Positions 1 through 10,525 of a stretch of 64,000 nucleotides of DNA are shown here, piece after piece. Position 1 is the stretch's first letter; each line of letters begins with the position of its first letter. A program made the translations under genes and the position numbers. The notes beneath the pieces were generated by a model. That model did not search any database and was not told the origin of the DNA. It saw only the letters and a program-made list of their open reading frames with translations. This stretch comes from Gyromitra esculenta (lineage: Eukaryota; Ascomycota; Pezizomycetes; Pezizales; Discinaceae), in the NCBI GenBank assembly GCA_038503075.1, contig JBCAML010000010.1, forward strand, positions 1,178,001 through 1,242,000, given 5' to 3'.

Positions 1-2
1 TC

Positions 3-2045
3 TCTATTTCTGGGTTTTCGGTGTCGGATGTGTGTGTGGAGGATAGTTTGGATGGGGATCATTTTGTAGTTTCTTGTAGCCTTTCCCACCAAAATAAAAT
101 CATAAAAACACACGCACTTCTTGACACCGGAGCCTCAGGGTTCGCTTTCATTGATGAAAACTTTGTGCGTCACCATTCCCTTCCCTTATCTCCCCTAAAA
201 ACCCCTCGCCAATTGGAAGTCATTGACGGCCGAACAATTGCCTCGGGAGATATTACAAATCTTTGCCACCTAGGGCTTTCCATCCAACAGCACACTGAGA
301 AAGCCCCCTTCTTCGTCACTAAACTAGGCCATTACCCCCTAGTACTCGGTATCCCTTGGATGAACCTCCACGACATTCATCTACAATTTGCGAACAAAAG
401 CATTGAATTCAATTCTGAATTCTGCATCACCCACTGTGCCCCCAAGCAGCCCATCGTCTCAGCTACCGCCATTCCCCCTCCAGCAAAGTTAAACGCCGCC
501 TTTATCGGCGCAGCTAGTTTCCGCATGCTCGCCAAAAAGAAGGGTATTCAAGTATATTCCATGTCCCTCTATGAAATCAATAGAGTCCTCGATAGCAAGA
601 CTACCAAAGAGGAGTGGAGGCAACGAATACCCGCTGAGTACCACGAATACCTGGATATGTTTGACAAAGCTAAAGCTCAAGGACTCCCCCCCCGACGACC
701 CTATGACCATAAGATCACCCTGCAAGAAGGCAAGGAACCACCATTTGGCCCACTCTATGGTATGTCACGAGATGAACTTCTAGTTCTCAAGAAGTATATC
801 GAGGACAACTTAGAGAAAGGGTTCATCCGCGCCAGCTCATCTTCCGCCGGCTCTCCAGTCCTCTTCGCCGCCAAACCCGATGGTTCCCTCCGCCTTTGTG
901 TCGATTACCGTGGCCTTAACGCTCTCACGGTTAAAGATCGATACACATCCCCCCTGGTTAAAGAAACCCTGGACCGTCTCGCAAAGGCTCAGTGGTACTC
1001 AAAGCTTGATCTCCGCGATGGTTTCCATCAGATCCGCATCGCTGAGGGGGAAGAATGGAAAACAGCCTTTCGAACCCGATATGGCTTATACGAGTACATG
1101 GTGATGCCATTTGGCCTCACCAACGCCCCTGGAACCTTCCAACGCTTCGTCAACGACTCCCTCCGAGAATACCTGGACCTATTCTGCACAGCATATCTCG
1201 ACGATATTCTGATCTATAGTGATACCCTAGCAGAACATAAAGTGCACGTCAGACAAGTCCTCGATGCCCTTAAAGCCAACAACATCCTTCTCAAACCTGA
1301 GAAGTGTGAATTCCATGTCCAATCAATAAAATACCTCGGCCTAATCCTTACTCCTGAAGGAATCAAGATGGACGAGGACAAGCTCAAAGCGGTGCGCGAC
1401 TGGAACCGACCCAAATGCGTCAAAGATGTACAAGCCTTCCTAGGATTCGCAAACTTCTACCGAAGATTTATTCTAGGATTTTCTCGTCTGGCCGCCCCTC
1501 TCACTGCCTTCACAAAAAAAGGTATCACCTTCGAGTGGACTGTCGAAGCTGAACTCGCATTCGAAGCTCTAAAGGACGCCTTTACTAAGGCCCCTGTTCT
1601 CATCCACTTCGACCCTCAAAAGAAAATCTTCGTGGAATCCGATGCTTCTGACTTTGTTTCCGGCGGTGTCCTCTCCCAACTTGACGATAACGGCGTACTT
1701 CATCCTGTAGCCTTCTTCTCCAAGAAGCATTCACCAGCCGAATGCAACTATGAGATTTATGATAAAGAACTTCTCGCGATTATACGCTGCTTCGAAGAAT
1801 GGAGACCAGAGCTTGAAGGATCCGAATTACCCATCTCGGTTATTACCGATCATAAGAACTTGGAATACTTCATGACCACCAAGCAACTTAATCGACGACA
1901 AGTCAGATGGGCCGAATATCTCTCACGTTTTGACTTTGTCATTACATATAGACCAGGGGTACAAGGAGGAAAACCGGACGCCCTGACTCGGAGATCAGGA
2001 GATCTCCCTGAAGAAGGGGATAAAAGACTACAGTATCAACAGTAG
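3..2045 (+). mobile_element. Ty3/Gypsy chromovirus pol, protease-RT-RNase H part
   Basis: This is the first half of a retrotransposon polyprotein that copies element RNA into DNA. The frame is already open at the left edge, so gag and the pol start lie outside the window. An aspartic protease motif LLDTGASG sits near residue 35. Reverse transcriptase follows, with VDYRGLN and the catalytic YLDDILIYS, then RNase H with ESDASDF, KELLAII and TDHKNLEYF. The order protease-RT-RNase H-integrase defines Ty3/Gypsy. The frame closes with TAG at 2043-2045, exactly where it should run into integrase; the integrase frame starts one base back. I read this as a single-base indel in an otherwise intact pol, so this copy is probably dead or needs a shift. 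Related protease sequence is found on the minus strand at 4040-4430. Confidence 0.93.
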
Positions 2046-3616
2046 TCTTGAAGGAGAAGAATATTGATCCGAAGCTGAGTTTGTTTTCGGGTTCTTTATC
2101 AAACGAACCCGCTGAATTGGATGCCCCCCTCGAAGAATTGATGAATCAAGGATATATCGCTGACCCGTTCCCAAAAAAAATCCTCCTAGCACTTAGAAAT
2201 GGTGAACGACAATCCAAGGAGATCACCTTAGGCGACTGTATTGAGATCAATAACCGCTTATTCTACCGACAAAAGCTCTATATCCCCGACCATGACCCTC
2301 TTCGCCTCCTCATCCTACAACGACACCATGACGCCCCCTCAGCTGGTCACCCGGGACGTGAAAAGTCCTTCGAACTCATTTCGAGGCATTTTTATTGGCC
2401 AAAGATGAGAGAGTATATTGGCCGTTATACGCGGAACTGTCACACCTGTCGACGAGCAAAACCAAGCACCCTCGGTACCCAAGGCGTCTTGAAACCACTC
2501 CCAATCCCTAATCGCCCCTGGGAAGAGCTATCAATGGACTTCGTTACCGGCCTCCCAGAATCCAACGGTTTTGATGCTATTATGGTCGTGGTGGATCGAC
2601 TCTCGAAGATGCGACACCTTATCCCATGCAATACAACCGTCAACGCCGAGCAAACAGCCGAACTTTACCTCCAAAACGTTTGGAAATTACATGGACTACC
2701 TTCCCATATCACTTCGGATAGAGGAACGCAGTTTACCGCTAAGTTTTGGAAACATCTTTGTCAACGCCTGAATATCTCCGCTCGGATGTCAACGTCTTTC
2801 CATCCAGAAACAGACGGTCAAACCGAACGTCTTAATGCCGTTATGGAACAGTATCTTCGGTGCTATGTTTCTTACCAACAAGACGACTGGACGAAATGGT
2901 TACCTATTGCAGAGTTCGCCGCCAATAACCAAGAGTCAGCCAGCACCAAAGCCACGCCCTTCTTCGCCAATTATGGTTATTATCCTCGCTTTGATACCTC
3001 CGTTGTCTCTAATGACCGTTCCCCCCAGACCCTCGATGCTGATGACTTCGCTTCTAAGATGGAGGAACTCAGAGACTTCCTGCGAGTTCAAATGAGGATA
3101 GCACAAGACACCTTTGAGACCAGTACCAATCGACACCGTACCCCTGCCCCTTCATTCAAGGTCAATGACCGTGTCTTCATATCCATGAAGAACATGAGGA
3201 CGACTAGGAATTCAAGGAAATTAGACTGGAAGTGGAGTGGCCCCTTCCCCGTGAAACGAATAATCTCTGCGCATGCCTACGAAATAGACCTGCCCCCGTC
3301 TATGAAATACCATCCGGTATTTCACGTCTCACTAATCAAAGCTGCTCCTGTTGATCCACTCCCGGGTCAGATTATCCCACCACCCCCCCCAGTCCAAGTT
3401 AACGATCACGAGGAATATCTTGTCGAAAGTATTCTGGATTCTCGTATTCGCCACGGGAAACTACAATATCTGGTCGAATGGACAGGTTATGCCTTACCTA
3501 CGTGGGAACCAGCTGATTACCATGCAGAGACTGAAGCGGTAGATGTCTTTCACCAACAATATCCGAGTAAACCCAAGGAAGGTCTGGTTAGTGTTCGCAG
3601 GAGCTCACGGCTATAA
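2042..3616 (+). mobile_element. Ty3/Gypsy chromovirus pol, integrase plus chromodomain
   Basis: This is the second half of the pol polyprotein, in the -1 frame relative to the RT part. The N-terminal HHCC zinc domain is visible (RHHDAPSAGHPG, then CHTC). The integrase core follows, with D at DFVTGLPES, D at TSDRGTQF and E in the FHPETDGQTERL stretch. A GPF/Y-like module (WSGPFPV) comes next, and the C-terminus is a chromodomain (EYLVESILDSR, LVEWTGY, TWEPADY). A chromodomain after integrase defines chromoviruses and is thought to steer insertion to methylated-histone chromatin. The stop at 3614-3616 is followed by a purine-rich tract (AAGGGAGGGGG) that fits the polypurine primer, and then the LTR. 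Confidence 0.93.
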
Positions 3617-3628
3617 GGGAGGGGGTAC

Positions 3629-4039
3629 TTTCATGGATAACTGTTTTCGTTGGTTTGTCGGTTATAAGGGTGCAAGGCTATTGTGTTACGTTGTTGTTCC
3701 TTATGTTTCTTTGGGTTTCCGTTGCAATGAGTCAAGTCTTTGTCATCGAACGAGTTGGAATGAGGTATATAAGCGAAGGGATTTCCCCTCTTGTTGTACT
3801 TTTCCTTCTTCTTTCTTTAAGCAACGTCTTCTATCGTACACTCTTGTATTTTACAATACAAACCTCGGTTATACCTCATAACCTTACGCTGTCGCCGTCC
3901 TCAAGTCCTCTATACTTGAACACTTCGTAGAGCCTGTGGAATCCCGTAAACACTCTCGTTGCTTAGTTTTCTCTTCAAGTAGCACTGCTTATCTCGGGGG
4001 ATACCTGAGAGCTTGAAAGGAAAACTTCGCCCCTTGAGA
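3629..4039 (+). repeat. 3' LTR of the plus-strand chromovirus
   Basis: The repeat starts TTTCATGGAT right after the polypurine tract and ends CCTTGAGA. It has a TATA box (GTATATAAGCG near 3765), the conserved TTTAAGCAACGTCTTC block near 3817-3832, and a hairpin segment near the 3' end. The 3' edge abuts the minus-strand element inside its GIPW codon string. It belongs to the same subfamily as the copies at 28955-29366 and 46198-46647. Confidence 0.85.
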
Positions 4040-4430
4040 TCCATGGGATTCCTAGAACAAGGGGGTAGTGTCCTAATCGGGTGACAAAGCAGGGGGCCTG
4101 TTCCTGGTGTTGTTGAATAGAGAGATTGATATTAGTAATATGGGTGATGTCTCCTGACGAAACTGGGCGACCATCAATTACTTCAAGTTGCCGAGGGGTT
4201 TTTAGAGATAGGAGAGGTAAGGAGTGGTGACTCACAAAGTCTTTATCAATGAAGGCGAATCCCGAGGCTCCAGTGTCCAATAGTGTGTGAGTTTTAATAA
4301 TTTTATTATTATGGGAAATGTTACATGATATAACGAAATGTTCCCCATCTAATTGATCCTCCACGCATGTATCCGACACTGAAAAACCCGAGATAGAAAA
4401 AGCCGACAAAGGTAAAGAAATGGGAACCAA
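4040..4430 (-). mobile_element. Truncated protease start of a second chromovirus pol
   Basis: The minus-strand translation reads SISGFSVSDTCVED, LLDTGASGFAFID and PLVLGIPW. It is clearly homologous to the protease domain at the left end of the window. The coding sequence breaks off right after GIPW, where the plus-strand element's LTR begins. The rest of this pol is expected left of the window if the plus copy inserted into it. It lies in a different frame from the gag upstream of it (4460-5839), as is common for gag-pol elements. Confidence 0.85.
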
Positions 4431-4459
4431 GGCAGGGTCACTGATCAGCCTTGGTTGGA

Positions 4460-5839
4460 CTAGTTTAAAGACTCGTTGGAAGAGTCTGCTGATTCTAATG
4501 CGAAAAACTGAGGAGGAAGAGGGGGCGGTGGGAGCGAGGAAGCGGGGGGCGTACGAGTGGCGGGCGGTGCGGTGAGGGCTCCCCTCATAGTGGGTTTCTT
4601 AGGAGCGGAGGGGCAGTTGGCGTACGAATGGTCATGGGCGGCGCAAAACATACATTTCCCAGTGGAGCGACGCCACTGTTTTTCTTCCTCCGAAAGTTTC
4701 CTTCTCCCATTAACCATTGTGTATCGCTGATCCTGAGGGGGGCGAGAGGTATTGCTAGTGCGACCGAAGGATAGGTCCATGGGGGCTAGTCCTCCTGGGG
4801 TGAAGGAGGAGGTAGGAGTGAAGGCGGCAGGGGCGCTAAACTGGCCCATATTATCGCGAGCGTTCCCTCGTTTTTCAGCTTTACGGGCTCGGATATGATT
4901 ATCCAGCCGAGTGAGGGTGAGAATCATTTCTTGGAGTGTGGCAGGGGCGATGGGTGCGAACACCATTGCTTCTTTGAGTTCTTCCGACATGCCATGTTCC
5001 AAGGTGTCCATTTTTGAGTTCTCGTCGAAGTTTAGCTGGCCCATGATCCTTTGAAAGTCGGCTAGATAAGCCGAAAAATCGCGCTTTCCTTGACGGAGTT
5101 GGTGGAGTTCCCGTCGAGCGGTGCCGATTGGGTCTGGATCTCCAAAGGCGGTTTCCAGGGCGGTGATAAGTTGCTCCGCACTGGTTCAGGTGGTAAGGCC
5201 TGAGGGGAGGACCGTGTGGCGGACTTGTTCCAGAGCTGCTTCTTCTAGTCGATTGATGGTATACAGGATCATTGTGGTCTCATTGGCGAAGCGGTCCCGA
5301 TTGACAGTCAACTTGGAGCGCAGTTGAAGAATGAAGCCGGGGAGCTTGTTTCGGGACCCATCAAATTTCTCTGGATCAGGCATTCGCTCTGATCGATGAG
5401 AGTTTGAGGGTGGAGGTGGGGTGGCAGTGAGGTTAGGTGGGGCAGGGGGTGCTTGGATGGCGGCTCGAGCTTCATTTCGCTCTTGTTGTAACTGGGCGAT
5501 TAAGCTAGCGGCCTCGGTGACCCATTGATCCTGTTCCATAGCGTGACAGAGGGCATTATCGGTCTGAATACAAGCGGTATTGAGTTTTACCTCGTTTTCC
5601 CGTTCGCTTTCTTGGAGAACGTCGATTTGGTCCTCGAGGGCTTGGTAAAGGTCTCGGAGCAGGTTGTAGTGCTTTGAGGGGTCTTTCTGGATGGCTTGGG
5701 CGAAAGCTTCTTGTGTGGGGAAGCGTGGAGTAGTGACGGCGATTCCTTCGGTGGAGAAGGGAGTGAGAGCAGGTGAGTTCATGATGAGGTTGGTGGACGG
5801 GGTGAGGTATTTTTTTGTAGGTATTCCTGGTCCAGCCAC
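4460..5839 (-). mobile_element. Chromovirus gag (one in-frame stop)
   Basis: This is a nucleocapsid/capsid precursor on the minus strand. Two open pieces (5839-5186 and 5044-4460) lie in the same frame, separated by a TGA at about 5188. The sequence between them stays gag-like (AFGDPDPIGTARREL, then QGKRDFSAYLADFQRI), as in the retrotransposon gag domain. The N-terminal third contains a heptad-like stretch around EDQIDVLQESERENE. The C-terminal part carries one perfect CCHC zinc knuckle, CMFCAAHDHSYANC (CX2CX4HX4C). The 5839 codon is GTG; an ATG at MNSPALTPF a little downstream is a more natural start. The single nonsense codon means this copy is defective or slightly decayed. Confidence 0.88.
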
Positions 5840-5977
5840 TCAGGGGTGACTTCGGTGAGGGGTTTTCTCAGTGTCAAGCAGGGGAAGATGCTTAAAATGG
5901 ATTGGTGAATCCAAGTAGTGATTCCCATAGGGGGGGACGCTTTGGAGTAGAAGGTGTAGATAGAGGAAGCAACGTAA
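5840..5977 (-). promoter_or_regulatory. Leader and probable self-primer binding site
   Basis: This is the untranslated leader between the 5' LTR and gag on the minus strand. Read 5' to 3' on the minus strand, the first bases after the LTR are TTACGTTGCTTCC. ACGTTGCTT is the exact reverse complement of AAGCAACGT inside the LTR (about 6193-6203). I see no tRNA 3'-end complement such as TGG immediately after the LTR. This arrangement is what Tf1/sushi-type self-priming elements show. Confidence 0.55.
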
Positions 5978-6373
5978 TCTCACGGTTCAGTCTCCCGTTA
6001 AGCCTTTCAGTATCCCTGAAGGTAAGCAGTGCTACTTAAGCGAGATCCTAATTCGTTCGAAGAGTGCAATGTTTCTACAAGTTCTACGATAAGTATACTT
6101 CAAGGCGAAGTATCCACGATGTTTCACAGTGACAGCGAAGGTTCAGAGGTAGAACCGAGATAGTATTTTGACGAATACAGCAGAAGTGAAATGAGAACGT
6201 TGCTTAAGGAAAAAAAACAAGAACGACTGAAATCCATCGCTTAAATACCCCGCTTTCCTTAATAAAACCTATAACCGAAAAATAACCGAACAACAAAGGA
6301 ATTGTACAACCATTTCGACAACAATACAACCAGTGACCAGACCACGATTCATTACCTAAGTCAATCCATGAAA
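5978..6373 (-). repeat. 5' LTR of the minus-strand chromovirus
   Basis: On the plus strand it runs from TCTCACGG to CCATGAAA, so on the minus strand it starts TTTCATGG and ends CCGTGAGA. It contains the TTAAGCAACGTTCTC block (plus 6188-6203 region) and the 3' hairpin (plus 6004-6021). It is the only 5' LTR in the window still joined to its leader and gag. Confidence 0.85.
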
Positions 6374-7005
6374 GTTGGTTGGTTGGAGATGGTTGATTTT
6401 GGTGTATTTTGGTCATCGTCTCACGACTTTTTGCACGCGTCTGTACAGCCTCGTTTGAAAACCCTTGGCACCCCTCGTCTCTATTAAGCACGACTGCTGA
6501 TAGATTGAGGCTATAATTTTTGTAGAAGATGGTTATGTAAAGTAGTTAGAGATTATTCAGCATCTGAGGATCTCCATAATTTTCCATCCTTTTGAATTAT
6601 TGTTTTCCAGTTCGATTCGTAGCTATTTAGTTTATTATCAACGATTAGTAGGGTGCCAGGATTTTGCGAATGGGACTATACATACCTTAACCCCTAGAAA
6701 GGACAGCCATGGCTGGTCAAATGGGCACAGTGGGGGGCAAGCCATGATCTAAACCCGTTAGGGTCAGAGTTAGGGTTTCTAAGGGAGTGATTTGCAAATC
6801 TTTCTTTGGCTCACCGTATAAGTAGTCCAATAATCGATCGTTTGAGAGAACTTCAAAGGTAGACCATGACTAGAGGCTAGGTTAACTACATGTAAGTAAG
6901 ATACATGTACATTATTTATATTTTTAAAAATAAACTAGGTACAATGAAAATCAATATTCATAATAGCCCGTGGTCATGTTCTGTAGTCTTTTGAATTTAG
7001 TCACT
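6374..7005. other. Non-coding, AT-rich stretch
   Basis: Nothing recognisable: no frame of note, no repeat shared elsewhere in the window that I could see. Confidence 0.4.
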
Positions 7006-7673
7006 CTATAGCTAACTCTCGATCAGAAACCCAGACAGTCGAATCTCTAACACTATCAACCTGTAAAAAATATTCTCCTTCCTCATTCTCTTCTAGAAAA
7101 ACTTGATCTGCTATTTCTTCCAGAACTCCTGGTAAAAACATTTGGCTGTCTTCTGCTTCCAAATCCAACAATCCATCACTACATGTATTTTTTCTTGCTC
7201 AGTTTAAATTACACTCCAATCCACCAATTTTCCAATCAGCCACTTTCAAACCCGGAAAATCTTTCACACAGATTTCTTCAGATCCATTGACATTTAAAGT
7301 TAAACCCATTTGACGAAAAGATTTAATCATTTGATCTTTTTCTCACCATGTAGCCAATCCCGTGCTTCCCCAACAACATGTGTCATCAGAATCAGCCGAT
7401 TTCCGGCGGAAAAAGCACCATCATCCCATTTTTCAGGGGCTTTATCCAGTTCTAAATCAATAAGTTCATCGATTATGATTTTGAGAGGCTTGTTCAATGA
7501 AGTGTCCAGTGGTCGAACAAATGATGTACAGTCCTCTGGAATAAACGATGAAACAATGTTGAGTAAGTAGGTAGGTAAGTAAATTTCATTGAAACAATGT
7601 TGAGAGATTTGAGTGCTTTAAAAACTTTAGGAGTTTTTGGAGCAGAAAATGCGTCTAGTGAAAGAAGACGCAG

Positions 7674-8560
7674 TACAGCGGCCTATAGCAACCATCCCGC
7701 CATAATTCAAAAGTCAAAAGTTGGGAATGCCCCCCAAGTTTTTTTTCTCTCAGAATAAATTGTAAAATTAAGGTAAGATTCTGGCATACCTGGAGAGGCC
7801 CTCCTAAGGCTCTGGCTGCCTGCAAAGTGTCTCTTCAGGTCCAAAATAGCGCAGGTAGTGGTTGGTATTTTGAGAGAAAGCCCTAACCCTGAAGATTGTA
7901 GGATCTGTACTAGCATCCACCCACATAGCATAATAACCTGGCTTGGATACTTCCTTATTAGAAATTAAATGCACATATCTTCTCCTTAATCCCCCCCCCA
8001 AGCAAGCCCTATATGGAGCTGCTTGATAACAGGATCAAGATCCCTAGAAAAGCCTATATACCACTCACCTGACAGTCGGATTAGTTTTGGGGGAGTTGGA
8101 GTGTAGGACAGGGTGGGAAGCGCTGAGGAGAGCGGCGGGCGCTGGGTGTAATATACATATATCGCTTAGTAGTTCAAGAGGATTGACTATATTGCACATA
8201 CTCATAAACTTAAGGACAGTGTGAAAGGAGAGTGATCATGATGCGTCTACTAGCAGCTCGTCCTGTGCCTCCAGTACGTGCAGTGTCTGTGCCTAGTGGG
8301 TTACTAGTGTGCTTAGTGAGTATGTAGAAAATCGTCGGATTTACAGTGTTAGGGTTGTCTTCACAAAATTCACTACTATCTGCAGTATTTTGGGCCTGAA
8401 GAGACACTTTGCAGGCAGCCAGAGCCTTAGGAGGGCCTCTCCAGGTATGCCAGAATCTTACCTTAATTTTACAATTTATTCTGAGAGAAAAAAAACTTGG
8501 GGGGCATTCCCAACTTTTGACTTTTGAATTATGGCGGGATGGTTGCTATAGGCCGCTGTA
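7674..8560. mobile_element. 887-bp element with 175-bp TIRs and 7-bp TSD
   Basis: 7674-7848 and 8386-8560 are reverse complements over 175 bp with about one mismatch, and the similarity fades gradually inward. The ends read TACAGCGG...CCGCTGTA. The flanks GACGCAG (7667-7673) and GACGCAG (8561-8567) are a perfect 7-bp direct repeat. Removing the element plus one GACGCAG restores an open transposase frame (DMRLRLLSLDAF). The centre (7850-8385) has no coding sequence I recognise, so it is non-autonomous. Near-identical TIRs suggest recent insertion. Confidence 0.88.
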
Positions 8561-8744
8561 GACGCAGTCTCATATCTGAAAAGTCGGTAGCCCATTTTAA
8601 ATTGTCGTAAATTTATCATAAAGTTACAGTTGCAATTTCATTACTGTAAGCTTTTGGATTAAACTCAACACGCACCACAAGATGATAATATTGTTTTTCT
8701 GCAACAACTTGTGGTCCTATACCCCACCACAAAGGATAATCAGA

Positions 8745-9200
8745 GGCCTAGAACGCGTTCATCTATCTCCACATACAGTAACCATTAGAGTTGTTTGTCG
8801 TTTATGCCATCCAGATCGTAACGCTTTCAACCAAACGGTGTGGGTGGACGGTAGGGACATCCTATCAGTAACCTCGAGATCTGACATCGTGATTCCCTTC
8901 GTCGTAGGAGGTAGCGTTGACACGAACTTCCATAGGCGCATGTCTTCCCTATGGGCATACCGCCAAACGAAACAGCGGAACAAGCTCTAAAGAAGGTCTA
9001 ATAGTGGTGGGCCCCGAAATGTACACCATAGAATCGAGTTAATAGTAGAGTGAATTCAAAGAAAATAGGTACAGATCGTAGGTGGGGTGGTGTACAAAAG
9101 TGTGCGTTCGTCGAGAGCTTATAAAGAAAACCTCCGCTGCCACACAAACCCTAACTTCCAACACGTGACATCGTTCTCTCCACACCCAACCCTCCACGCC
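8745..9200. repeat. LTR-like repeat, second copy at 28.56-28.95 kb
   Basis: It shares a core (CAGTAACCTCGAGATCTGAC at 8866-8885) and several weaker blocks (TGTACAAAA, CACGTGACATCG) in the same order with 28560-28954. In both places it interrupts a transposase gene. Boundaries are approximate. It is probably a solo LTR of another retroelement family. Confidence 0.5.
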
Positions 9201-9429
9201 CAGCCTCACGTCCCACCATAACAGTTTTGCTGCCTTTAAGTTCATGAGTATGACCTTCTAACAATTTGAAAGGCAATGGAGCCTGGTCCATGTTGTACAT
9301 AAGACACGAGTAATATCTTCCTACTTCACCTGGTGATCCTCCAGAACGAATTTGGGTGCTTCGACAGATAAATCGCATCCATTGCTTAATGTGTAATCGT
9401 GTTTCCGTTAGGGATTTCATCAGCAAAAA

Positions 9430-9890
9430 AGTTATATGCGTTCCGGTTGCTCCTGGACCCCCACGAACTGCATAGTACTATTGAAAGTTCCGAGTCCTCA
9501 GAGGAACTTGCTCGATCCCTACTTCAAACTCTTCAGATATCTTTGAGCGGTTCATAAGGAATAATGAGGACCCGCGCTGGAGTATTGTGTTGCGGATAGC
9601 AATCGGTCAAGTTATAGCGTCTAGATAGCTTACTAAAGCTTCAAAGAGATTTTGTGTGCGGTAAGTAGTACAGGCCTTACAGTTTTGTTTATGCTATAAC
9701 TTTTGTCGTATGTGGCATTCTTGTACCCGTAAATTCAATGAAACAATGGTTTAACAAAATAAATTAAAAACTTATCCTATTCTCTTATCTCCAGCCTAAT
9801 AAGAGTCAGTATATCCTTCCAAGACAGTCACTCTATAGGCGGGGATACAGGTTAAGCGGAGATTGAAGGTTTCCTGCAAGTAACGAGTAC
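9430..9890. other. No gene seen
   Basis: AT-rich unique-looking sequence; nothing supported. Confidence 0.3.
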
Positions 9891-9899
9891 TAGTAGAGT

Positions 9900-10260
9900 T
9901 TGCCTGGGGGCTGCTATATTGACTGTTTGCTGTCTGCCAAAGGGGCGCCTTTAGAGCTTCCTAGGGAGCTACTATATGGAGAGCTCGCTGACTGCTAAAG
10001 AGACGCCCTCCTAACACCCTAAAGTTCGCCTAGGAAGCAGCTATATAGACAGCTATGTAAACAGCTTGCTGACTGCCATACAGACGCCTAGGAAACAGCT
10101 ATATCGACTGCTCGCTATTTGCCATATAGATGTACTCCAAGCCTCCTAAATCTTGCCTAAAAAGCAGCTTTATTGACAGTCCTAGAGACAGGTTCACTGA
10201 TAGCTATATAGACACGCTCCGGACCCCCAAAGGCTTGCCTAAGAAACAACTATATTGGTT
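9900..10260. repeat. Degenerate minisatellite, about 70-80 bp units
   Basis: Irregular tandem copies of a unit with the parts CTATAT-GACAGCT-GCTGACTGCCA-GACGCC-CTAGG. The same unit occurs in the opposite orientation at 61.53-61.93 and 62.57-62.96 kb. Confidence 0.65.
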
Positions 10261-10299
10261 GCTAGGATCTTGGGAAGGATAGTATCCTAGAGACGCAGT

Positions 10300-10525
10300 A
10301 TCATGGAGGAGGTAGGAGGAGCTGTATTGGCCTCCTGGAGCTGTTCTGGAGGACGCAGCAGGCTCTCCAGGAGACATGGGAGACATTTGGAGGAGCCTGC
10401 AAGATCTCCAGAAGACTCCCGGAGGAAGTGGGTCAATACTCGTTCCTCCACGAAGGCACATCTACTCCCCAACCTTCTGAAGCTCTAGGAGGTCAGGGAG
10501 GAAAATAAATAAATTTGCTGATGTA
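10300..10525. repeat. Purine-rich GGAG/CTCC repeat block
   Basis: A GGAGGA-rich block containing AGATCTCCAGAAGACTCC and TCCTCCACGAAGGCACAT. Reverse-complement relatives occur at 61.02-61.23 kb, and a looser one lies at 63.06-63.26 kb. All three lie near the minisatellite or a TTTGCTGATG motif. Confidence 0.5.

Larger units (their letters stand above)
7010..9430 (-). pseudogene. Decayed pogo-like (DDE_1) transposase, twice interrupted
   Basis: Minus-strand pieces can be read in order. At 9430-9210: YSCLMYNMDQAPLPF, then ELKGSKTVMVG. At 8740-8561: GPQVVAEKQYYHLVVRVEF, then ATDFSDMRLR. At 7673-7290: LLSLDAFSAPKTPKVFKALK, then FIPEDCTSFVRPLDTSLNKP. These match the DDE_1/pogo pattern, where the second catalytic Asp lies in ALDSPxxHKTP and a CTSxVQPLDVxxNKPFK motif follows. 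A close paralogue is at 44.4-45.5 kb. Two insertions split it: an LTR-like repeat (about 8745-9200) and an 887-bp TIR element (7674-8560). Stops and frameshifts occur in the coding parts as well, so it is not functional. Confidence 0.7.

Noticed and set aside
3639..3930. Short frames within LTRs (recurring in most copies)
   Set aside because: LTR sequence, non-coding; the recurrence is due to the repeat, not to a protein family.
5121..5327. Open frame antisense to gag, and many other antisense frames over pol
   Set aside because: Shadows of the real retroelement frames; no independent motif.
8759..8990. Frames shared between 8.8 and 28.6 kb as a possible protein domain
   Set aside because: The similarity is nucleotide-level repeat identity and runs across frames.
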